From positions 68,553-106,048 of the forward strand of contig JAQVZS010000005.1 of assembly GCA_028708075.1 (NCBI GenBank): a DNA stretch of 37,496 nt. Direction: 5' to 3'. This DNA comes from Massilibacteroides sp. (GTDB lineage: Bacteria > Bacteroidota > Bacteroidia > Bacteroidales > Tannerellaceae). Below are positions 1 through 7,899 of this stretch, one piece after another (the stretch's first letter is position 1; each line of letters starts with the position of its first letter). The notes beneath the pieces were generated by a model. It was given only the letters and a program-made list of their open reading frames with translations, made no database searches and had not been told where the DNA came from. The position numbers were made by a program, and so were the translations under genes.

Positions 1-2234
1 ACGGCACTATTTACACTATTGTATATCCATTGTCCGCCTGTTGTCTTTTGAACATAAGCTTTCGAACCTTTATAGATCTCCGGTGCATTACCTACAATAC
101 CATACGAAAGGCGCACTTTACCATAGTTGTACCATTCAGGCATTTGATCTTTCAGAAGTGAGGTATAAATAAAACTTCCGTTAACTGACGGATAGAAGAA
201 CGAATTGTTGCCCGGCGCCAAAGTTGAGATCTTTTCCTGACGAGCTGTTCCTTCAAGATATGCCCAGTCGCTATAAGAAAGACTCAACATTCCGAAAGCA
301 GCTGTTTTAAGAAATTCGAGTGAGTTCATGCTGGAGTTTGGCGTTTTGTTACTCGCATTCAGGTGGAACCAGTTTTCTACAGAGAGGCCTCCGTTTGTAC
401 CTACTGATACATTCGTTTGCTTTTCCTGGCGCCCTTGCCAACCGATAGTCGCGTCCAATCCCAATGTTTCAGTAAGTTGAGTGTTGTAGTTCAACATCAC
501 ATCACCATAAAAAATGTCGTAGCGGTTGTTCTGCAAGCCGTAATAGCCATAATTTCCATTATTGAAAACGATAGACTGTTGTACAGATTCCTTGTTTTCT
601 ATTTTAGAGATGGATACATCCGTAGCAATACGTCCTTTCAGTGTCAGACCTTTGATAATTTCCCAAGTCGGAGTAAGATTTGCCATCAAACGGTTGTTGC
701 TCTCTAATTGTTCCTTGCCTAAGATGTTCCAGTAGTATTCATTTACTAATGCACCTGCCGGAACGTTGTATTCAAACCCTTCGTCAGGAGTTAATTGTGT
801 GTCGTTATTATATTTTTGGTTTAGATAACCCAGACTGGTTACTGTATGGTTACGCAAATAATTGATATCATCAAACGGGCCGAAAAATCCGCCGAAGTTA
901 TCTGTTAAACGACTAATACGATAAGGACGGTTCTTAATATCCTGAATAATATATGTAATACCAAAACCCAGCTTAATTTTGTCGGTTACATTCTGGCTAC
1001 CCGTCAGATTGAAGTTGTTCTTTTGGAATGTTGAGTTATACTGTGTTGGCAAATTATCAGCAAAGGTATATGAAAAACGTACATTCCCTTTTTCGTTTCC
1101 TTTGGTGATCGACACATTGTATTGTTGATTGAATCCCGTGCGGAATACATCACTCCATGGGTCATCCGTGATCGGTTGATACTTGCGCACGGTTCCGTCG
1201 TAAAAAAGGATATCGCGACCGTCATATTTCGGCCCCCAGTAGCTGTAAGTTTCTTTAAGCCCAGTGTATTCTTTCCCGTCTCTACCTATTACGGTACGGA
1301 AACCGTCAGCGTCTGTTCCACCTGAAATACGTGAACCTACTCTTTGTCCGGGGCCGTAAGTCGTTTGGTATTCCGGCATGTACGCTACCATATCAGCGGA
1401 TAGACTTGCATTGAATTCAACCCCTAAACCCGTTCCGCCTTTGCCCGATTTTGTGGTAATCATCACAACACCATTGGCTGCTTCCGAACCGTAAAGAGCA
1501 GACGCCGACGCTCCTTTCAGAATGGATAAGCTTTCAATATCTTCCGGATTAATATCCGCTAATCCATTTTGTTGAATGCGTTGGTTTCCCCAATATCCAT
1601 CCGTATTTGTGTCACCGTTGTGAATCGGCACACCGTCAACAACGACTAAAGGTTGGTTTGTTCCGGTTATGGAACTCAGACCACGAACATTGATTGAAAT
1701 AGAACCCATAGCCCCCCCGGGAGCAGTTTGAATACGTACCCCCGGCGCTTTACCGTAAAGCGCAGAACCTAAGTTAGGCGCTGAGGCTTTAGTCAAATCA
1801 TCGGCGGTTACCGTACTTACGGCATATCCCAACTTTTTAGCTTCTTTCCTAATGCCGAGAGCGGTTACGACCACTTCATCCAGTTTTTGTGTATCTTCTT
1901 CCAACTGAATATTCAGTGTTTGTTGTCCGGTATACGCGATTTCCTGAGGAATATATCCAATGAAGGAGACATAAATAATTGCTCCGTCAGGAATATTCTC
2001 CAACGAAAAGTTACCATCGAAATCACTAATGGTTCCGTTTGTTGTCCCTTTCACTACGACAGAAGCACCAGCAACGGGCCCCATATTGTCAACAATTGTA
2101 CCGCTGATTTTTCCTTTTTGTTGTACATCGTGCAGCGCTGGTCTTTGCGGGATCAAATCTGCCTGTACGTTTCCTGAAAATAGCATGGCACTAGTGAGCA
2201 ATAATAAGCCAACAGGTTTGTACAATTTAAACAT
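1..2234 (-). CDS. SusC/RagA-family TonB-dependent outer-membrane receptor (3' end outside window)
   Basis: This is an outer-membrane beta-barrel transporter for glycan fragments, energised by TonB and normally paired with a SusD lipoprotein. Reading the minus strand from the ATG at 2234 gives a signal peptide (MFKLYKPVGLLLLTSAMLFS), then a carboxypeptidase-regulatory-like beta-sandwich (about residues 38-115), the SusC motif KLDEVVVTALGIRKEAKKLG, and a plug domain with the typical SILKGASASALYGSEAANG stretch, then barrel sequence. The frame is open to base 1, so about 744 codons are present and the C-terminal barrel is missing. There is no STN domain, unlike the second SusC at 16034-19480, which fits control by an HTCS rather than by an anti-sigma factor. 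It is divergent from the HTCS gene at 2489. Its SusD partner should lie just outside the left edge. Confidence 0.95.
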   Translation of the reverse strand, partial: MFKLYKPVGLLLLTSAMLFSGNVQADLIPQRPALHDVQQKGKISGTIVDNMGPVAGASVVVKGTTNGTISDFDGNFSLENIPDGAIIYVSFIGYIPQEIAYTGQQTLNIQLEEDTQKLDEVVVTALGIRKEAKKLGYAVSTVTADDLTKASAPNLGSALYGKAPGVRIQTAPGGAMGSISINVRGLSSITGTNQPLVVVDGVPIHNGDTNTDGYWGNQRIQQNGLADINPEDIESLSILKGASASALYGSEAANGVVMITTKSGKGGTGLGVEFNASLSADMVAYMPEYQTTYGPGQRVGSRISGGTDADGFRTVIGRDGKEYTGLKETYSYWGPKYDGRDILFYDGTVRKYQPITDDPWSDVFRTGFNQQYNVSITKGNEKGNVRFSYTFADNLPTQYNSTFQKNNFNLTGSQNVTDKIKLGFGITYIIQDIKNRPYRISRLTDNFGGFFGPFDDINYLRNHTVTSLGYLNQKYNNDTQLTPDEGFEYNVPAGALVNEYYWNILGKEQLESNNRLMANLTPTWEIIKGLTLKGRIATDVSISKIENKESVQQSIVFNNGNYGYYGLQNNRYDIFYGDVMLNYNTQLTETLGLDATIGWQGRQEKQTNVSVGTNGGLSVENWFHLNASNKTPNSSMNSLEFLKTAAFGMLSLSYSDWAYLEGTARQEKISTLAPGNNSFFYPSVNGSFIYTSLLKDQMPEWYNYGKVRLSYGIVGNAPEIYKGSKAYVQKTTGGQWIYNSVNSA

Positions 2235-2334
2235 AATAAATGATTTTAATTTGACATGAATAGATAATAATAATCCAGTTAGAATGACACACTCGTTTGA
2301 TGTAAGCGTTTAACAAATCGTGACAATTCTGTTG

Positions 2335-2342
2335 CAAAACTA
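2335..2342 (-). promoter_or_regulatory. Candidate -7 element for the partial susC gene
   Basis: The minus strand reads TAGTTTTG here, a full match to the Bacteroidota -7 consensus TAnnTTTG. No clear TTTG -33 element lies 19-22 nt further upstream, which is what one expects of a promoter that needs an activator. The predicted transcript would have a leader of about 95 nt before the ATG at 2234. The location in the divergent susC/HTCS gap (2235-2488) supports a regulatory role, but the call rests on one 8-base match in AT-rich DNA. Confidence 0.45.
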
Positions 2343-2420
2343 TTTCTTATTGTTAATATCACTGTACCTCAATATTCTTTTTAGATAGCTATAGGATGTC
2401 GCGTACGATTTTACCTGTGA

Positions 2421-2454
2421 ATTGAACGAATTGATATTGTTTTCTCTATCTTTG
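2421..2454 (+). promoter_or_regulatory. Candidate promoter of the HTCS gene
   Basis: A perfect -7 box TATCTTTG lies at 2447-2454, with ATTG at 2421-2424 as a partial -33 element 22 nt upstream. The expected start point is near 2461, giving a leader of about 28 nt before the ATG at 2489, which is preceded by an A-rich stretch typical of Bacteroidota translation starts. Confidence 0.5.
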
Positions 2455-2488
2455 TAAAGCAATTTAACGTGAAATAAAAGAAAAAAAT

Positions 2489-5400
2489 ATGCGAAATTGT
2501 TTAATACTTGTTTTGCTTTTAAGTTCAATTTGGGTTTATGGAGAACGATTTCATTTTAGAACTGTAGGAAGTTTGCAAGGACTTTCCCAAGCCTCCGCAA
2601 TAGCTATCTGGCAAGATTCTTTGGGGAGGATCTGGTTTGGAAATGATGCTTTGAATTGTTACAATGGCGAATCTACCCGGGTATATCGGGTTTCTGAGTA
2701 TTTCCCTGGGATTGAAGATTCCGATATACATGGAATTTGCGGGAATGATTCCATTCTTTATTTTCTTGCTCAAGATTATATGATCGGATTAGATTTGAAT
2801 TCCGATCAATTCTTTTCGCCTCGTGTACAGGCTACGCATATCGAAATGTTTCAAGATTATTTGTTTTATGCTTCGTTAGAAGGCGAACTATATAGGTATG
2901 ATCATCATACTGATAAACGACAAAAGCTTTTTGATCTGAAAAATAAAGAACTTCAAATTTATTGTTTTCTTTTTGAAACTAAAGAGATATGCTGGCTGGG
3001 GACATCTTCCGGATTGTATAAAGTCGATCTTTCGTCGAACAAAGTCCTGACGAAAGATTTTGAAGGCGACTTAATTACTTCTTTATTTAAAGATTCAAGT
3101 GGAAATTTATGGGTCTCGTGCCGTTCCGGACGTATTCGTGTTCTTCGTTCGGATGGACGCGTCTCGGCATTGGTATATCAGGGAAACGGCAATAAACCTT
3201 TTGAAAAGGAAGCTTATTGTTTTGCCGAAGATTCCAAAGGTAGTATTTGGCTAGGGACTCTAAACGGTCTTTACCAAGTGAAGCCTCCCTTTCGTGAATC
3301 TCCTGCATATGTATCGAAAGAAGCCTTTATGTCTGAATTTTCTATTTATGCGTTATATACAGACAGACAAGGCACGATTTGGATAGGTCCCTATTACGGT
3401 GAGGTTCGTTATTTTAATCCCGAAACAGATAATTATACTTTGTATGCAAGTAAAGAAAATGATCCTGCCTATTTGCATGGTGTTGTTCTTGGCGATATTG
3501 TAGAAGATTCGGATGGCTATTTGTATGTTTCTTCCGAGGGAAGCGGAGTGAATGTCATTACACCGGACGGAATGCATATTCGCCACCTTACCATGGCTTC
3601 CCATCGATTACCGCATAATAAAATTCGGGCAATGTATTATGATCAGGTCTACGATCGACTATATATAGGAACTTATATGGAGGGGTTGGTCTTTTATGAC
3701 CGGAAAAAAGACCGTATTTATCCCGTAGTTCAGGATTCGTTAACGAATAGATATCAGAAGATTATCGAGAAAATCATTCCTTTCGACGATTACCTGATTC
3801 TTCTTACGCAAGACGGGTTATTTAAAATAGATCGAGTTACTACTGTAATTACGCCTTTATTTATGGAGAAAAGGCTGCGTGAGTTATCTGCTGGGATTTC
3901 TCGTACGATTTATTTGGATGATCGGAATGTGTTGTGGATCGCTTCTTTAACTAGCGGACTTTTTACCGTGGATATGAAACATTCCCGCCTGCTTTCGTTT
4001 TATGGAAATGGCTTGAGTGCGGAGAGTGCGATTCCCAGTCCGGTTATTAGTCTCTGCGGGAATTCTAAACAGGGAATTTTTTTGGCTACATTAAAGTCGG
4101 GTGTTTTGGAATATGATACAGAGGCGGATAAATTCACCACGTATTCTTCCGACGGAGGGTTGCTACTCAGTGATATTTGCTACAACGTTGCTCTTTCTTC
4201 CTACGGGAATTTAATCGTTACTTCGAATAAGGGTGTTTCTATTCTTCATTTATCCGGAAGACGAATAATCGATTATTCCAGTCACATTCGTCTGGACGGA
4301 ACTTCACCCATCATGTCATTGAGTCCGGACTGTGGACTTTATGTTTCACCCCGCACACGCAGTATATATGTGGGGGGATTGCAGAGATTAATTTCGTTCG
4401 ATGAAAAAGATATCAGTACGGTAAAACGAAATTACCTATTGTATATCAGTTCGGTTCAAATTAACAATACACCGGACAATGCGATAACACCGATTGGAAA
4501 TAATCCTTTGCAACCTGAGGAGCTTATTCTTGCATACAATAAGAATACGATCGGTATAACCTTTGCTTCTTCCAATTATTTGGCATCATACTATACTGGA
4601 TACGAATATAAAATGGAAGGGCTAAAAGGATTGGAGGAGTGGACATATACAGATCATAAGAAAGTTTCTTTTACTTCGTTGCCGGCAGGAAACTATCTAT
4701 TTACCGTTCGAGAAACTACTGATCCCGAGAAACAAGTTTCTTTAGCTATTCGAATTAAGCCTCCTTTTTGGAAATCCTACCCCGCTTATTTTCTCTATTT
4801 AATTGTTGCAGGTGGTTTGTTATGGTTGTTCATTCGCTCGAGTAAAGCAAAGGCTGTTTTACATGCTTCTTTAGATTTTCAAAAAAAAGAAGCCGTCCGT
4901 GTAGTGGAGGAAAACCGGAAAAGGTTGAATTTTTTTGCCGGTATATCTAATGAATTTAGAACACCTCTTACCTTAATTATTACGACGTTGGATCGTGTTT
5001 TGAATGATTTTGAGTCGGTAACTAAGGCCAAACTCGAAAAAATAAAGAAACAGGCGATCCGCATGCAAAGTCTTTTCATGGAGTTGCAAGAATTTAGAGA
5101 AGCGGAGAACGGTATGTTGTGTTTGAACGTCGGTTATTATAGTTTAACGGAGTTTTTGCAGGAAATATATGAAACAGTCTCCGATTACGACTCTATTCTT
5201 CAGATATCGTTTCATTATTATCATCCGGGGGACGACGTTAAAATCTGGTTTGACTGGTCTCAAATGCAAAAAGTAATGTACAATCTATTATTTGCCATTT
5301 CAAAATTGGTGCATGTGAAAGGGCGCGTCAATATTTCCTTACAGCAGAAAGCTTCCTGGATAGAAATACAAATTAGTTGTATTGGAGATGTTTATGACGA

Positions 5401-6484
5401 GGAAATGCTAACTCAGCTTTTTGGTGTGTTTGAATCTTCTTCCCAATTGATCGAAGAAACCGACGTGCTAAAATCTTTGCCAAGCAATACCATTGGTTTG
5501 GCTTTTAGCCGAAAGATCGTATCTATGCATAAAGGTGAATTGCTGGTTTGTACGGAAAAAGGGCGGACTTCTTTTTTTGTTCGTCTTCAAACAGGAGAAA
5601 AACATTTTAGCACAGAGGAAAAGACAGGAACTACAAAAATATCGCTTCGTCAATTACCTGCTTTTTTTGATGTGCCCGATCAATCAGTTTTGGTTCCGGT
5701 ACAGCTCAAAGATGAGTATACCACGGGTAAACATTTTAAATTGGTTTTAGTGGATAGTGATGATGAGTTGCGTTCCGTTTTGAAAGAATCTTTGTCGCCA
5801 GTATATGACGTAATTGAGGTGGAACGGGCAGAAAATGTGGTAGACATAGCAATGAAAGAACAGCCGGATATCATCCTTTGTGAGATCTCATTGTCGGGAC
5901 TATCCGGAATCGAAATATGTGCATTGCTGAAAACTAATCTGGAAACTTTGCATATCCCGGTTGTTTTAATGACGATCCATCCTTCTGTAAAACAGCAAAA
6001 GGAAAGTGTCCGCGTCGGAGCGGATGATTATTTGGTGAAACCTTTTGATATGGAATATCTTTTCCTTCGTTGTAACAGTATTGTTAAAAATCGTGCTGGT
6101 ATACTTCAAAAATATACCGGCTTGGCAGAAGAAGAAGTTCAAGGATTAGCGACAAATGTACATGATAAGCGTTTTTTGGATAAAGCGCTTGTTGTTCTAG
6201 AGAAAAATCTGGAAGACGTCGAATTTGATACGTCTAAATGGAGCAAGGAGTTAAATATCGGTCGGACACGTCTGTTCGAACGTATTAAACAGATTACAGG
6301 GATGACGCCTAACGACTATTTGCTCTATGTGAAAATGAACAAAGCAATGAGCCTGCTTCAAGAGTACGAAGAATTAACCATTGCCGAAGTTGCTTACAGA
6401 TTGGGGTTTTCCAATCCGGCTTATTTTAGTAAATGTTTTAAGAAGCAAGTTGGCGTGACGCCACAGCAGTACCGGAAAAAATAG
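2489..6484 (+). CDS. Hybrid two-component system (HTCS) regulator with degenerate kinase and receiver domains
   Basis: HTCS proteins sense a glycan fragment in the periplasm and activate the adjacent PUL through a fused kinase, receiver and AraC-type DNA-binding domain. Seen in order: signal peptide (1-18); ligand-sensing propeller repeats (about 20-690) with motifs such as DSLGRIWFGN, DSSGNLWVS and DSKGSIWLGT; Y_Y_Y domain (about 690-757); membrane helix (767-783); HisKA-like region (about 805-870); HATPase-like region (about 925-1030); receiver (1085-1195); AraC HTH (about 1226-1331) ending FSKCFKKQVGVTPQQYRK. The catalytic parts are eroded: ISHEFRTPL is ISNEFRTPL (Asn821), the N-box reads NLLFAISK with Ala936 for the second Asn, the G1 Asp is Cys964 and a G1 Gly is Val968. 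In the receiver the acceptor Asp is Glu1132 and one acidic-pocket Asp is Ser1090, while Lys1184 remains. Length is normal and the frame is open, so it appears to be under selection. It is divergent from susC and upstream of the glycosidase genes. Confidence 0.93.
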   Translation: MRNCLILVLLLSSIWVYGERFHFRTVGSLQGLSQASAIAIWQDSLGRIWFGNDALNCYNGESTRVYRVSEYFPGIEDSDIHGICGNDSILYFLAQDYMIGLDLNSDQFFSPRVQATHIEMFQDYLFYASLEGELYRYDHHTDKRQKLFDLKNKELQIYCFLFETKEICWLGTSSGLYKVDLSSNKVLTKDFEGDLITSLFKDSSGNLWVSCRSGRIRVLRSDGRVSALVYQGNGNKPFEKEAYCFAEDSKGSIWLGTLNGLYQVKPPFRESPAYVSKEAFMSEFSIYALYTDRQGTIWIGPYYGEVRYFNPETDNYTLYASKENDPAYLHGVVLGDIVEDSDGYLYVSSEGSGVNVITPDGMHIRHLTMASHRLPHNKIRAMYYDQVYDRLYIGTYMEGLVFYDRKKDRIYPVVQDSLTNRYQKIIEKIIPFDDYLILLTQDGLFKIDRVTTVITPLFMEKRLRELSAGISRTIYLDDRNVLWIASLTSGLFTVDMKHSRLLSFYGNGLSAESAIPSPVISLCGNSKQGIFLATLKSGVLEYDTEADKFTTYSSDGGLLLSDICYNVALSSYGNLIVTSNKGVSILHLSGRRIIDYSSHIRLDGTSPIMSLSPDCGLYVSPRTRSIYVGGLQRLISFDEKDISTVKRNYLLYISSVQINNTPDNAITPIGNNPLQPEELILAYNKNTIGITFASSNYLASYYTGYEYKMEGLKGLEEWTYTDHKKVSFTSLPAGNYLFTVRETTDPEKQVSLAIRIKPPFWKSYPAYFLYLIVAGGLLWLFIRSSKAKAVLHASLDFQKKEAVRVVEENRKRLNFFAGISNEFRTPLTLIITTLDRVLNDFESVTKAKLEKIKKQAIRMQSLFMELQEFREAENGMLCLNVGYYSLTEFLQEIYETVSDYDSILQISFHYYHPGDDVKIWFDWSQMQKVMYNLLFAISKLVHVKGRVNISLQQKASWIEIQISCIGDVYDEEMLTQLFGVFESSSQLIEETDVLKSLPSNTIGLAFSRKIVSMHKGELLVCTEKGRTSFFVRLQTGEKHFSTEEKTGTTKISLRQLPAFFDVPDQSVLVPVQLKDEYTTGKHFKLVLVDSDDELRSVLKESLSPVYDVIEVERAENVVDIAMKEQPDIILCEISLSGLSGIEICALLKTNLETLHIPVVLMTIHPSVKQQKESVRVGADDYLVKPFDMEYLFLRCNSIVKNRAGILQKYTGLAEEEVQGLATNVHDKRFLDKALVVLEKNLEDVEFDTSKWSKELNIGRTRLFERIKQITGMTPNDYLLYVKMNKAMSLLQEYEELTIAEVAYRLGFSNPAYFSKCFKKQVGVTPQQYRKK

Positions 6485-6594
6485 GGAATGAAGATGCTTG
6501 AAAAAATGTATCTTTAAGCCCGTTATGGATATGCCTTGACGGATGTGGAGAGGAGGTGTATGTTGTTTTATAACTATATTACCGGAAAGATCAT

Positions 6595-7581
6595 ATGGAA
6601 TTTAGGACACTTGTAAAATTTGAGAAAGCATTATTTTCTTTTTCCTACTCGACTTCTATTTTGTTGACAGGTTCTTGTTTTGCCGAAAATATCGGAGAAA
6701 AATTGGAATCGGCTTTTTTTTCGGTGGATGCCAACCCGTTCGGCACAGTATACAATCCGGCTTCGGTAGCTTTCGGACTTCGTTTGCTGCTGGGAAAAAA
6801 GCATTTTGAAGCGACTGATTTGTTTTATCATGCGGGAGCCTTTCACAGTTTTCACCATCATAGTCGTTTTTCTGCTTCGACCTCCGAAGCTTGTCTGCAA
6901 AAAATCAATGACCGGATGTTGGCTTCCGCAGAAACGCTTCGGAAAGCTGACCGATTGATTGTGACTTGGGGCACTTCTTGGGTGTATGTATGGAATAATA
7001 ACGGGCAGATTGTAACGAACTGCCATAAGTTACCCGAAGCAGAATTCACCCGAAAGCGTTTGTCGGTAGCAGAGATTGTTACCGATTGGAATATGCTTCT
7101 TACTGATCTTCTGCGGGATAATCCTAGCTTGAAAATTCTTTTTACTGTGAGTCCAATACGCCATTGGAAAGACGGAGCTCATGGGAATCAATTAAGTAAG
7201 GCAACACTGTTGCTCGCGGTGGATGAATTGCGCCGTAACTATCCGGATACGGTCGATTATTTTCCGGCTTACGAGTTGATGATGGACGAATTGCGGGACT
7301 ATCGTTTTTATGCTGACGATATGTTGCATCCGTCTTCTTTAGCGGTTGATTATATCTGGAAACGTTTTTCGGAACATTATTTGATTTCCGAAGCGAAAAC
7401 TTTGATGGCGGAATTGCAGGAGTTGGAAAAGGCAGTTCGGCACAGGCCTTTCCAACCGGAGGGAGAAGCTTACCGTGCTTTTTTGAAGCGAACGTTGGAA
7501 AAGGCGGAAAGGCTGTATCCGCGAGTTGGAAGTCGTAAGCTGTTGATCATGATCGACGAATTGAGAAATAAAATATCTTAA
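6595..7581 (+). CDS. GSCFA-domain protein
   Basis: The family-defining GSCFAENIG motif is at residues 26-34, followed by the usual NPFGTVYNP segment near residue 47. Other conserved blocks are TWGTSWVY, TVSPIRHWKDGAHGNQLSKA and a C-terminal DDMLHPSS. Those blocks give the family an SGNH/GDSL-hydrolase-like look, with a Ser near the N-terminus and Asp/His near the end, but its substrate is not established as far as I know. No signal peptide is visible, so it is probably cytoplasmic. At 328 residues it is full length. It lies 110 bp after the HTCS gene on the same strand and 318 bp before the glutaminase-like gene. Whether it belongs to the PUL or is a bystander is unclear. Confidence 0.85.
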   Translation: MEFRTLVKFEKALFSFSYSTSILLTGSCFAENIGEKLESAFFSVDANPFGTVYNPASVAFGLRLLLGKKHFEATDLFYHAGAFHSFHHHSRFSASTSEACLQKINDRMLASAETLRKADRLIVTWGTSWVYVWNNNGQIVTNCHKLPEAEFTRKRLSVAEIVTDWNMLLTDLLRDNPSLKILFTVSPIRHWKDGAHGNQLSKATLLLAVDELRRNYPDTVDYFPAYELMMDELRDYRFYADDMLHPSSLAVDYIWKRFSEHYLISEAKTLMAELQELEKAVRHRPFQPEGEAYRAFLKRTLEKAERLYPRVGSRKLLIMIDELRNKIS

Positions 7582-7899
7582 CGGGACAAAATGTGGAATT
7601 ATTTATTTATTTCGTAAACACAAAAAGATTTAAAAGTGGTTTTTTGAATATCTTTTTGTGAGTTCTTGGTGTGCAGGGTGTACGACTCTCTACATCACTG
7701 TGCAGAGTTGTTCAATTACGTATTCGCGGTTTTTTTGTATTTATACGGTTTTTTAGCAGGTATTGCATGAATGTTGAAATTTTTTGAATGATTTTTTAAA
7801 GTCTTAGAAATGAAAAAGGATGTTCTTTGTTTGAGGGTCTGGATGGTTTTCAGAGTCATATAGAAAAGAATTAATTTTTTATCATTATAAAGCAGTACC
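7582..7899 (+). other. Non-coding gap with an inverted repeat, upstream of the glycosidase operon
   Basis: This 318-bp gap has no convincing gene. An 11-bp perfect inverted repeat (CACAAAAAGAT at 7619-7629, complement at 7650-7660) with a 20-nt loop follows the GSCFA gene and may help end its transcript, though it has no T-tract. The heptamer TGTGCAG occurs twice, at 7670-7676 and 7699-7705, 29 bp apart, and could be an activator site. I found no good TAnnTTTG element close to the ATG at 7900, so the operon promoter is not placed. Confidence 0.4.

Noticed and set aside
417-2259. Several plus-strand open frames of 60-96 codons
   Set aside because: They run antisense to the SusC gene, have no family motifs and overlap its conserved plug region.
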